Source of the DNA: Manihot esculenta
Taxonomy: Eukaryota > Streptophyta > Magnoliopsida > Malpighiales > Euphorbiaceae
Reading direction: 5' to 3'
NCBI RefSeq assembly: GCF_001659605.2
Contig: NC_035176.2
Location: 19,733,122 to 19,797,121 of the forward strand
DNA: 64,000 nt
Positions 35,405 through 46,412 of this stretch are shown one piece after another. Below the pieces are notes generated by a model. That model ran no database searches. It had not been told where the DNA came from and saw only the letters and a program-made list of their open reading frames with translations. A program made the position numbers and the translations under genes. Each line of letters starts with the position of its first letter. Position 1 is the first letter of the stretch.

Positions 35405-35692
35405 ATGAGAAATACATTTTCTAAATTTGAATCTCGATCTCTTGGCAAGAAGTTGTCTCAGTTATCTTTGAATTCTGAAACTGCAAAAATTTGCAGAAGA
35501 CGAAATCTTCCTGTCAACGAATTAGTTGGTGTACAAGACACTCTCGGCGAACCTACCGGCAAGTTCAACTACTTGGTCTGGTACACTAAACCAGAAGCGG
35601 CAGAAACGCCTTTCTCAGCTATCAAACCAACTGGTTGGGGAAACGAATTTTCCGATCAAGTAAGTATTATATATGTCTTATCATATAGCTAA
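35405..35692 (+). CDS. Pararetrovirus leader ORF with splice donor, left copy
   Basis: 95-codon ORF starting about 45 nt after the predicted transcription start. A good splice donor (CAA|GTAAGT) lies at 35,660-35,665, after codon 85 and at phase 0, so the last ten codons would be intronic. The protein is basic at the N-terminus (RSLGKKLS, KICRRRN) with no known domain. A 7-codon ORF (35,401-35,424) overlaps its start in another frame. It is more likely the first exon of a spliced message than a stand-alone gene. Confidence 0.55.
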   Translation: MRNTFSKFESRSLGKKLSQLSLNSETAKICRRRNLPVNELVGVQDTLGEPTGKFNYLVWYTKPEAAETPFSAIKPTGWGNEFSDQVSIIYVLSYS

Positions 35693-35847
35693 AGCTTTAG
35701 AACATTTATTGTTTATTGATTTAACTAATCAAAATGAAGTGTTACAATTTAAAAGAGATTTAGTAGCTGAGGGTAGTGAGTTGTTTACCTATCATTCTGT
35801 TAATCATAATGAACATTGTGATTGTCGTGAATATCAGCGTACTTTAG
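35673..35847 (+). pseudogene. Second leader ORF, left copy, cut by the inversion junction
   Basis: Same frame and sequence as the complete 77-residue ORF at 46,393-46,626, but viral homology stops at 35,847 (after ..REYQRTL) and the frame then runs into the inverted segment, ending at 35,864. Confidence 0.7.
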
Positions 35848-35851
35848 TGAG

Positions 35852-38800
35852 TTCTTTCTTTTAACTCTTTGATCTCAGTTTTTACTGAGTTGAGTTCTGA
35901 CCGTAATTCTGCCACTGTTGGCTCTTTTTGATTTTTTGAATTTTTAATTCTTTCCAGTATCTCTTTAAGATTGTATGGAGACTGGTTTTTCTCAGATTGC
36001 TGACTCTGTACTGGGGTATTTACCCCTGTATTTTTGTAGAGATCAATATAGGTTTCTAATTTCTCCCTCTTCTTGTCTGGATCTTCAATATTATCTATTA
36101 AGTCGAGGATGAAATTATCCTCTTTTGTTAGTACCATGAGACCATTCATTGCACAGAGTGATTTATAATAATCACATTTTCCATCACAGTCTTCTTTCTG
36201 TTCTTTTTCTTCGTCAGTACTGCTTTCTTCTTCAGTGGTATAGTCTACTGCATTGATTTCCATGGTCTCCTGTTCAGAGTCTGTCTCATTTAGCAAAATT
36301 TTTGCTAATGCTTCTTTTAAGTCATCGTCTATAGTTAATGCCTGAATTTGCTGCTTTACGCGACATTTATTGGCATAATGTCCCATTTTTCCACATCGGT
36401 AGCAGACTATAGTTTTCTCTGCTTTGCTCTGATCATGCCTTTTTCTTCCCTTTTCTGGGTTATTAACCCTTTCAGTTTTTCCCTTTGATTTAAAGGGTTT
36501 CTTGTATTTATAGAATCGCTTTTTCTTGGAGAGTTTTTTGTAGTGTGGTGGTGGCGGCTCTTCCCTACCCCCTCTAAATTTCGTGGACGGAAATTTAAAA
36601 GGTTGAATGCCATACTGCTCACAAAAGCTTCCAAGAATTTGCTTGCCATGAAAGCGCTCTTTCTGCATCTGCTTATGATTTTTAATTCATTACAAAGGGA
36701 GATGCCTGTGGTAACTACTTCAGAGGCTAATTCACCATAGGTGTAATCATGATACGGTATATTACCGTTATGTTTACTTCGTATTTGATCTTTCACACTT
36801 TCTGCAAATAGTGCTGGCAATCCTGCTAAGAATTTTTCTTTCCAAACACTATTATTGCTATCTTCTCGTATAAATACTAAAGAGAAGAAGGTATCTTTAT
36901 ACCATTTAAAATGTGATAGATCTGGGCATCGCAGATTAATTAACTGCTCCTGAGCTCTATCGATCAGCATATTTACTGATCCGATAAAGTGTAACTCTAT
37001 AGTATATAATAGGGTATTAACCACATCTGGTACTTGCTGGGTGCCTTCTTGTTTAACCATTTTGAATATTATCTCCTTTCCTTCGTTAGAGACCGCGAAG
37101 TCCCACCATCCTTTAAGTTGGCCACCAAACCCTGCTATTAGGGCTTTGGCTGTACTAGGGTCATCATTACCCTTAGCTCTGCTTGCAGTAGCATACATAG
37201 TCATATATTGAAGGACATTCTTGATTTGATAATCGGATAGTCCATCAATATTCCATTCGACGATTGAAGTACCATCATATTGCATGTAGTTATAACTTGT
37301 GTCTTCAAACTGCAGATTTATAGGCGAAGGCCTTGGATAATATGGCTTTAAGTCCATTGTCGCTCTTGCTTTAGGATATTTTATCCTATTAATCTCTGCC
37401 GGTTCAGTTTCTCTTAGCATTGTTTCGAGTTGGATTAACTCGTGATCAGTACTTGACTTTTCTTCTTCTTCTGACTCCATTGTTAATGGAGCAATTGCTT
37501 TCAGTTTGCCTTCTTCCTTCTTTTTGTCATCTCCTTTGATTCCTAATTTGGCTAGTCTTTTTGTAAGCTCTTCCAGCATTTCTTCATTCTTGTTCAATTT
37601 GATACCAAGGGGTTTACTATCCATGGGTTTGAATAGCACCTTTTCTTCTATTCTAGGGCCTGCAGAAGATTCTGCTATGTCCCTTTTAGGAAGAATATCT
37701 GTAGTCCTTGGCTGAGCTGCTATTTTTGACACTTGATTTTCAACTCGATTTAGCTGTTGTCCAATGGTATGGAGGCTAAGATTGGTATAATTTTGTTGTT
37801 TAGCTGCTGGGTTTTCTGAAGGATCATGAGAAAAAGGAATGCACTCTACTTTAGTATTTTCTGTTGGTTGATACGTTATGTCGGTCAAAGGTGGATGCAT
37901 TTCTTTAAGGATTTTCTTTTGAGAGGTTAGGAAGGTTTTATAATGGGATTCAAGGGTGGTTAAAAAGGAAGGATCCTCTAGGTTTGGGTATGGTCTTTTT
38001 AAAATGGAAAAGCAGTGTTTGAGGAACCCAGGAAAGTCTTTACTTCCCTGTTTCTGGGTTTTGTATAGCTCATACTTCCTGTTCCACATTTTTTGTTCTT
38101 TGAGAGGAAGTTCCATCTGAAACCATTTATTAAATGGTTCTTCTTCTGTTTCTAGCAGCATGATTTTGAAGGATTTTGAAATCAAACTTTCTGCATCATA
38201 GCCCATGTCTGAAGGTGTTGGGCTTTGAGGCCTTGTTGGGCTTTGAGGTCTTGCATATACAGGATTAGCCACTTGTTCGTCAGATCTTTGGAGCCCAATT
38301 ACTGAGTTACTTCTCAGGGATGGTATGGATACCGATGTCCTGGGAGGTAATGGTTCTGACAGTATTGATCTTCTATCAGAGACACTTCTACTTCTGCTAA
38401 AGGTAATAGCAACTGTTCCTTCATTGGACTGCATAATGGATTGAACAGTGGTTGATTCCTCCTTTTTTAGAGGTACTGCTTCTTCTAGAAGCCAACTGTC
38501 AGGTAAATTAACCTGATCCCATTGGATGGGTTTTGGAACTATTAAATTCCCTTTTGACATATTAGTCAAAAACAAAGTAGTCGTTCCTTTCGGAGAGACT
38601 AATTTTGTGGCACTATCCCTCAAATTAGGGACTACAGTATTCATTGCCTTGTAATGAATTCTATAAATCAGAATTAAATTTTCTGATTCTGGTACCATGT
38701 CGTACCCCATTGTTTTGATATCCAGAATAAGAGTTTTCATTATATGTGGGTCGGATAATGACAACGTGAGATTTGGATAGCATTGAAAAAATATCGGCCC

Positions 38801-38961
38801 ATCACATAGAGAGGATTCTACTACTCCTAATAAGGAGTCACTGAACTTATTGTGCCTTTTATCTCTGACACAGAGCATGGCGGCTGTATTAAGCCCCAAC
38901 CTGGTTGCGGGTTTTACCGCTACCTGTATCATTCCTATATGAAGGAATAAGTATTTCTCTT
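35852..38961 (-). pseudogene. Inverted pararetrovirus ORF1 segment (movement and coat protein part)
   Basis: Minus-strand copy of the first three-fifths of ORF1, colinear with 39,376-42,585 of the plus copy. It covers the movement-protein core, the acidic/proline-rich linker, the coat region and the CCHC finger (CYRCGKMGHYANKC, about 36,364-36,406). A one-base deletion near 36,680 breaks the frame, so it reads as two overlapping frames (39,166-36,407 and 36,668-35,844). It lacks the 99-bp duplication of the plus copy. It retains a sense codon where the plus copy has the stop at 39,411. The frame is open upstream to 39,166, but that part (38,962 on) has no counterpart in the other copies. Confidence 0.9.
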
Positions 38962-39080
38962 CAGAGCCTGGTTGAACCCAATCCATAATTCTTAGTGAAA
39001 CCCAAGTCGCGTGTCCTGTTGCCAGAAAACCATAGTTGTTAGGCGTGGTGGAGTAAATCGTTGACAGTGATCTAAGAAAA

Positions 39081-42000
39081 ATGGAAAGGATATTTAACTC
39101 AATCTCTGGTAATTCTAGGAGATCTAGCTCATCTAGCACAGCCAGTTCTATCATCTCAAAAAACAAAAATAAAAATAAAGAAATATTATTAGCAGCCGAT
39201 ATAGATACTAGTTTGCAAAATTGGAAATTACCTCCTGTTTCCTCAGATCTTATCTATAGAACTCCTTTTAGACTCAGATCTGATTACATAGTTAAAACTG
39301 TAGAACAGGCTACCCCAGTTCATGGAAACTTACAATCGATGAGTTTATTGTCAGAAGAACTCATTCGAAAGCATCAAGAGAAATACTTATTCCTTCATAT
39401 AGGAATGATATAGGTAGCGGTAAAACCCGCAACCAGGTTGGGGGTTAATACAGCCGCCATGCTCTGTGTCAGAGATAAAAGGCACAATAAGTTCAGTGAC
39501 TCCTTATTAGGAGTAGTAGAATCCTCTCTATGTGATGGGCCGATATTTTTTCAATGCTATCCAAATCTCACGTTGTCATTATCCGACCCACATATAATGA
39601 AAACTCTTATTCTGGATATCAAAACAATGGGGTACGACATGGTACCAGGATCAGAAAATTTAATTCTGATTTATAGAATTCATTACAAGGCAATGAATAC
39701 TGTAGTCCCTAATTTGAGGGATAGTGCCACAAAATTAGTCTCTCCGAAAGGAACGACTACTTTGTTTTTGACTAATATGTCAAAAGGGAATTTAATAGTT
39801 CCAAAACCCATCCAATGGGATCAGGTTAATTTACCTGACAGTTGGCTTCTAGAAGAAGCAGTACCTCTAAAAAAGGAGGAATCAACCACTGTTCAATCCA
39901 TTATGCAGTCCAATGAAGGAACAGTTGCTATTACCTTTAGCAGAAGTAGAAGTGTCTCTGATAGAAGATCAATACTGTCAGAACCATTACCTCCCAGGAC
40001 ATCGGTATCCATACCATCCCTGAGAAGTAACTCAGTAATTGGGCTCCAAAGATCTGACGAACAAGTGGCTAATCCTGTATATGCAAGACCTCAAAGCCCA
40101 ACAAGGCTTCAAAGCCCAACACCTTCAGACATGGGCTATGATGCAGAAAGTTTGATTTCAAAATCCTTCAAAATCATGCTGCTAGAAACAGAAGAAGAAC
40201 CATTTAATAAATGGTTCCAGATGGAACTTCCTCTCAAAGAACAAAAAATGTGGAACAGGAAGTATGAGCTATACAAAACCCAGAAACAAGGAAGTAAAGA
40301 CTTTCCTGGGTTCCTCAAACACTGCTTTTCCATTTTAAAAAGACCATACCCAAACCTAGAGGATCCTTCCTTTTTAACCACCCTTGAATCCCATTATAAA
40401 ACCTTCCTAACCTCTCAAAAGAAAATCCTTAAAGAAATGCATCCACCTTTGACCGACATAACGTATCAACCAACAGAAAATACTAAAGTAGAATGCATTC
40501 CTTTTTCTCATGATCCTTCAGAAAACCCAGCAGCTAAACAACAAAATTATACCAATCTTAGCCTCCATACCATTGGACAACAGCTAAATCGAGTTGAAAA
40601 TCAAGTGTCAAAAATAGCAGCTCAGCCAAGGACTACAGATATTCTTCCTAAAAGGGACATAGCAGAATCTTCTGCAGGCCCTAGAATAGAAGAAAAGGTG
40701 CTATTCAAACCCATGGATAGTAAACCCCTTGGTATCAAATTGAACAAGAATGAAGAAATGCTGGAAGAGCTTACAAAAAGACTAGCCAAATTAGGAATCA
40801 AAGGAGATGACAAAAAGAAGGAAGAAGGCAAACTGAAAGCAATTGCTCCATTAACAATGGAGTCAGAAGAAGAAGAAAAGTCAAGTACTGATCACGAGTT
40901 AATCCAACTCGAAACAATGCTAAGAGAAACTGAACCGGCAGAGATTAATAGGATAAAATATCCTAAAGCAAGAGCGACAATGGACTTAAAGCCATATTAT
41001 CCAAGGCCTTCGCCTATAAATCTGCAGTTTGAAGACACAAGTTATAACTACATGCAATATGATGGTACTTCAATCGTCGAATGGAATATTGATGGACTAT
41101 CCGATTATCAAATCAAGAATGTCCTTCAATATATGACTATGTATGCTATTGCAAGCAGAGCTAAGGGTAATGATGACCCTAGTACAACCAAAGCCCTAAT
41201 AGCAGGGTTTGGTGGCCAACTTAAAGGATGGTGGGACTTCGCGGTCTCTAACGAAGGAAAGGAGATAATATTCAAAATGGTTAAACAAGAAGGCACCCAG
41301 CAAGTACCAGATGTGGTTAATACCCTATTATATACTATAGGGTTACACTTTATCGGATCAGTAAATATGCTGATCGATAGAGCTCAGGAGCAGTTAATTA
41401 ATCTGCGATGCCCAGATCTATCACATTTTAAATGGTATAAAGATACCTTCTTCTCTTTAGTATTTATACGAGAAGACAGCAATAATAGTGTTTGGAAAGA
41501 AAAATTCTTAGCAGGATTGCCAGCACTATTTGCAGAAAGAGTGAAAGATCAAATACGAAGTAAACATAACGGTAATATACCGTATCATGATTACACCTAT
41601 GGTGAATTAGCCTCTGAAGTAGTTACCACAGGCATCTCCCTTTGTAATGAATTAAAAATTCATAAGCAGATGCAGAAAGAGCGCTTTCATGGCAAGCAAA
41701 TTCTTGGAAGCTTTTGTGAGCAGTATGGCATTCAACCTTTTAAATTTCCGTCCCCGAAATTTAGAGGGGGTAGGGAAGAGCCGCCACCACCACACTACAA
41801 AAAACTCTCCAAGAAAAAGCGATTCTATAAATACAAGAAACCCTTTAAATCAAAGGGAAAAACTGAAAGGGTTAATAACCCAGAAAAGGGAAGAAAAAGG
41901 CATGATCAGAGCAAAGCAGAGAAATATAAATACAAGAAACCCTTTAAATCAAAGGGAAAAACTGAAAGGGTTAATAACCCAGAAAAGGGAAGAAAAAGGC

Positions 42001-44657
42001 ATGATCAGAGCAAAGCAGAGAAAACTATTGTCTGCTACCGATGTGGAAAAAGGGGACATTATGCCAATAAATGTCGCGTAAAGCAGCAAATTCAGGCATT
42101 AACTATAGACGATGACTTAAAAGAAGCATTGGCAAAAATTTTGCTAAATGAGACAGACTCTGAACAGGAGACCATGGAAATCAATGTAGTAGACTATACC
42201 ACTGAAGAAGAAAGCAGTACTGACGAAGAAAAAGAACAGAAAGAAGACTATGATGGAAAATGTGATTATTATAAATCACTCTGTGCAATGAATGGTCTCA
42301 TGGTACTAACAAAAGAGGATAATTTCATCCTCGACTTAATAGATAATATTGAAGATCCAGACAAGAAGAGGGAGAAATTAGAAACCTATATTGATCTCTA
42401 CAAAAATACAGGGGTAAATACCCCAGTACAGAGTCAGCAATCTGAGAAAAACCAGTCTCCATACAATCTTAAAGAGATACTGGAAAGAATTAAAAATTCA
42501 AAAAATCAAAAAGAGCCAACAGTGGCAGAATTACGGTCAGAACTCAACTCAGTAAAAACTGAGATCAAAGAGTTAAAAGAAAGAATAGGTGTTCTAGAGC
42601 TGTTAAATGAACAGCAGCAATTAGCCATAGAAGAACAAGAACCAGATGGAAGAACAAAAGATTTAAATAATCTCCAGTATATCAACATGGCAGATAGGGT
42701 AATAACCTATAAATGGCACACCAGGGTGACCATAGTAGTACACAAGGAGTGGGTGTTCGAAACCAATGCCTTGATCGACTCAGGAGCTGATCTTAACTGT
42801 ATCAATGAAGGACTAGTTCCTTCAAAGTACTTTTCAAAGACGCTCGAAGAGTTGCATACAGCGGATGGAAGCAGAATGTCGGTAAGATATAAATTAAACA
42901 ATACTGCCATCTGCAACCAAGGTACATGCTTCGAAATCCCTTTCCTTATGGTAAAAGGATTATCTCATCCTGTTATCTTAGGGAACCCCTTTTTACATAT
43001 GCTATACCCTATTAGGCAGATAACTAAAGAAGGAATAAGTACAGAAATAAATGGAAAAGTAATCACTTTTCATTTTAATTCTCAATCAAAACTAAAAGAG
43101 ATAGATGTGTTAAAAAACACAATAGAAAGTAAGACTAAGTTTATTAACTCCTTAAAACAAGAAGTAGTCTATAAATGCATAGATGAAAGGTTAAAAGAAC
43201 CCAGAATACAACAAAGGATTAAAGAAGTCCAGGAAGAGTTAATAAGAAACATTTGTGCTGAAAGCCCAGATGCTTTCTGGTCTAGGAAAAAACATGTGGT
43301 AAATTTGCCATATGAGCCTGAATTCTCAGAAAAGGCCATTCCTACAAAGGTCAGGCCCATTGCAATGGGACCAAGGCATTTAGAGATTTGTAAAAAGGAA
43401 GTTGCTGAGTTAAAGGCTAAAGGGTTAATAAGAAAAAGTGATAGCCCATGGAGTTGTCCAGCCTTTTATGTTGAAAATGCAGCGGAACTCGAAAGAGGAG
43501 TTCCCAGACTAGTTATTAACTATAAGCCCTTAAATAAGGCGCTTAGATGGATACGATATCCATTACCCAACAAAAGAGATTTGTTGAATAGGCTTTATGA
43601 AGCTACAATATTCTCAAAATTTGATATGAAATCTGGGTATTGGCAGATCCAGATAGCTGAAGAAGACAAATACAAAACTGCCTTCACTGTGCCCTTTGGG
43701 CATTATGAGTGGAATGTTATGCCCTTCGGATTAAAGAATGCTCCTTCTGAATTTCAGAAGATTATGAACGAAATATTTAATGCTTATTCAGCATTTGCTA
43801 TAGTCTATATTGATGATGTCCTAATTTTTTCCAGGACAATAGACCAGCATTTCAAACATTTAAAATTGTTTGAAAAGATCGTTAAATGTAACGGTCTAGT
43901 GGTCTCTGCTAAGAAGATAAAAATCTTCCAAACAGAAGTTAGATTTCTAGGACACAATATTGCTAGAGGCACCATTATTCCTATCAATAGGGCAATTGAG
44001 TTTGCTGATAAATTTCCTGATGAGATCAAAAATAAAACACAGTTGCAAAGGTTCCTAGGAAGCTTAAATTATGTAGCTGATTTTTATAAAGAATTAGCTC
44101 AGGACGCAAAACCTTTATTCCAGCGTCTCAGAAAAAACCCACCTGAATGGAGTAAAGAGTGTACATTAGCAGTAAAGAAAATCAAAAGTAGAGTAAAAAC
44201 CCTGCCTTGTCTTGCTATACCCCATCCAGAATCCTTTAAAATAGTAGAAACGGATGCCTCTGATAAAGGTTATGGTGGGATATTAAAACAAAAAATGCAT
44301 GACAAAGAAACTTTGGTAAGATTCACTAGCGGAATCTGGGTAGGACCTAGAGTAAATTACTCTACGGTAAAAAAGGAAGTTTTGGCCATTGTTCTATGTG
44401 TTTAAAAGTTCGAATCTGATTTATTAAATCAGAAATTCCTAATCAGGATAGACTGTAAAAGTGCTAAGGAGATACTCCTTAAAGACGTTAAAAACATAGC
44501 GTCTAAACAAATATTTGCAAGATGGCAGGCTATTTTGTCTGTCTTTGATTTTGATATTGAGTTCATCAAAGGAGAATTTAACTCTTTGCCTGATTTTCTA
44601 ACCAGAGAATTTCTTACAGGAAATGAGTACAAGGACTCCAACAAAGAGACAATATGA
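39081..44657 (+). pseudogene. Pararetrovirus ORF1 polyprotein, right copy, two premature stops
   Basis: Nearly complete ORF1 of about 1,858 codons: N-terminus and 30K-type movement domain (39,081-about 40,000), proline/serine/glutamate-rich linker, coat region (about 41,000-41,700), basic KK/RK tract, CCHC finger (42,032-42,074), protease DSGAD (42,777), RT YIDDVL (43,807) and RNase H (VETDASDKGYGG at about 44,244). Breaks: TAG at 39,411-39,413, where the inverted copy has a sense codon, and TAA at 44,403-44,405, where the left copy has a sense codon. The second stop truncates RNase H. A 99-bp tandem duplication sits before the CCHC finger. The window between the two stops, from 39,414 to 44,402, is open without frameshift. 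Confidence 0.92.
41826..42023 (+). repeat. 99-bp in-frame tandem duplication in ORF1
   Basis: The unit beginning TATAAATACAAGAAACCC (41,826) repeats at 41,925, adding 33 codons of the basic KYKKPFKSKGKTER region just before the zinc finger. It is absent from the inverted copy, so it arose in this lineage. Confidence 0.9.
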
Positions 44658-45777
44658 TGAAGCCTCATCCTCTGTACCGGTTAAAGAATCGGATCATGTT
44701 CGTGATGATGCTTATAAAATAAGCATTCAGCCAGTTAATGAAAAGGAGGTAAACTACCCCTATGTTCCAATCAGTTATTACTCACTGAGTCCTATAGAAA
44801 AAAGATATGAGAATCTGAATCCATATGAGATAGCTGCATACTACACTGAGCACCATTCTGCTGTTCCTTTTCATCCAAAAGCCTATGATTACTATCAATC
44901 CATTCTTGCTGAAACAGGGTCAGTAGACATAGCTCCTACTGAAAGAACAGGTCATCAATGGACCTATAGTAAGTTTGTCATCAAAAATATAATAACCAGT
45001 GAGCAATGGGGAGATTCTCTCTTTAAAATGAGAGAAATGAGATATGGCACCCCAAAGTGGTATAATTATTTTGATTATATCCAGGCTTGGACAGGAGCTC
45101 TCTTATACGAGAACAGACAGAGAAAATTTAGCTGGTTTATTCAATTCCAGTTAGAAAAGGAAGTTAAAGAATTTCCGCCATGGTTCCATGAATGGTTTTT
45201 TAATTGGGGAATTTTTCCCATTATTCTACCAAATAAAGTTCGAACTGTTTATGAGCAGTTTTCAAAGGTTAATGAGCCTTTAGAAAATCCAAGACTGGAA
45301 TTTACTCTGCGGTATAAGGTACCATGGATTGCTAGATGGGATTATATCCTAACAGCAAAAAAGGGCAAAAAATTTGATGAGTTTTCAACCAGTAATGTAA
45401 AATGGTTGACTAGAAGAATTATGATAAAATGGTGGGATAAAACCGATTTTTTCGGCAAATTATCTGTCCATTATCAAGAAGGTATTATACAACTGGTTAA
45501 AAAACCAGAAGAAACTGAGTCAGTTAAAGTTACAAATATGCTAAAGGAGTTATTTCACTCCTTAACCAAAGAAGAGTTAAAAACTCGTCTGACTATGGCT
45601 CTGGAAGAATTAACTGATACCTCAACACCAACAAAGCAGCCAACTACTCAAGAAAAGGGTGACTGTTCCAAATCTAAAAGAATCAAGGAGAGCAGTGATT
45701 CTGATGAAGATGATGATTTATTATCAGACTCTCTATATCATGACAGTCAAAATCCGTTCGACTCATCCTGGCCCTAA
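44623..45777 (+). CDS. Pararetrovirus ORF2, right copy (384 aa, unknown function)
   Basis: Intact, same length as the left copy, with two residue changes (Ala/Thr in the HQW-YSK block, Gln/Pro near the C-terminus). It overlaps the ORF1 end by 35 nt. The acceptor TTCTTACAG ends at 44,619 and is preceded by a branch-point-like CTAAC about 20 nt upstream. Its openness contrasts with ORF1, but at 99.5 percent identity between copies this alone does not prove selection. Confidence 0.85.
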   Translation: MSTRTPTKRQYDEASSSVPVKESDHVRDDAYKISIQPVNEKEVNYPYVPISYYSLSPIEKRYENLNPYEIAAYYTEHHSAVPFHPKAYDYYQSILAETGSVDIAPTERTGHQWTYSKFVIKNIITSEQWGDSLFKMREMRYGTPKWYNYFDYIQAWTGALLYENRQRKFSWFIQFQLEKEVKEFPPWFHEWFFNWGIFPIILPNKVRTVYEQFSKVNEPLENPRLEFTLRYKVPWIARWDYILTAKKGKKFDEFSTSNVKWLTRRIMIKWWDKTDFFGKLSVHYQEGIIQLVKKPEETESVKVTNMLKELFHSLTKEELKTRLTMALEELTDTSTPTKQPTTQEKGDCSKSKRIKESSDSDEDDDLLSDSLYHDSQNPFDSSWP

Positions 45778-46120
45778 AGAAGCATCTGGTACGTCCGCAA
45801 TGACGTAAAACTATTTGTCCATATGTAATTATTAGTTTCTGTCTTTATGCAATTATTGTACTCCCGGTTCCAGCTGTAAAGGAAAAGAAAGTAGTGGACG
45901 ATGGGGCCCACAGAGTACCCGCACTACCTCTTATCCGAAAGGAATCTTTCTTTTTCTTTTGTCTTTTCAGTCACATGTCGTCTTAATATTGGCTGTCTTA
46001 GCTTTTGAGATAAGAGAGAATCTTTCAACTTGTTCTACAAGTTGATATAAATAGAGGTAGGCTAAGGAGGAAGAGCATCGGGAAAAACTTTGTAGCCACA
46101 CTCTCTGTATTCGAAAGTTT
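45778..46120 (+). promoter_or_regulatory. Pararetrovirus intergenic promoter, right copy
   Basis: TATA box TATAAATAGAGG at 46,046-46,057. ATGACGTAA at 45,800-45,808 contains an as-1/bZIP-type TGACG core that is mutated in the left copy. A GGGGCCCAC motif is also present. It would drive rightward transcription into the leader ORF and then host flank. Confidence 0.75.
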
Positions 46121-46124
46121 ATGA

Positions 46125-46412
46125 ATGAGAAATACATTTTCTAAATTTGAATCTCGATCTCTTGGCAAGAAGTTGTCTCAGTTATCTTTGAATTCTGAAA
46201 CTGCAAAAATTTGCAGAAGACGAAATCTTCCTGTCAACGAATTAGTTAGTGTACAAGACACTCTCGGCGAACCTACCGGCAAGTTCAACTACTTGGTCTG
46301 GTACACTAAACCAGAAGCGGCAGAAACGCCTTTCTCAGCTATCAAACCAACTGGTTGGGGAAACGAATTTTCCGATCAAGTAAGTATTATATATGTCTTA
46401 TCATATAGCTAA
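46125..46412 (+). CDS. Pararetrovirus leader ORF with splice donor, right copy
   Basis: 95 codons, one residue different from the left copy (Gly/Ser). The same CAA|GTAAGT donor follows codon 85 (GTAAGT starts at 46,380). Downstream in this copy is only the second leader ORF and host DNA, so no viral acceptor is available here. Confidence 0.55.
   Translation: MRNTFSKFESRSLGKKLSQLSLNSETAKICRRRNLPVNELVSVQDTLGEPTGKFNYLVWYTKPEAAETPFSAIKPTGWGNEFSDQVSIIYVLSYS

Larger units (their letters stand above)
35852..42585. repeat. 3.1-kb viral inverted repeat (hairpin) with 414-bp loop
   Basis: Arms 35,852-38,961 (3,110 bp) and 39,376-42,585 (3,210 bp). The length difference is fully explained by the 99-bp duplication plus a one-base deletion. 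Arm identity is about 99 percent by eye. The loop (38,962-39,375) is 119 bp of unmatched sequence plus the first 98 codons of ORF1. A viral TATA box lies 0.5 kb upstream at 35,326, pointing into the hairpin. Confidence 0.9.

Noticed and set aside
39081..39166. Minus-strand start of the long frame at 39,166 as a real N-terminus
   Set aside because: It is the antisense of the plus-strand ORF1 start, open only by chance next to the loop.
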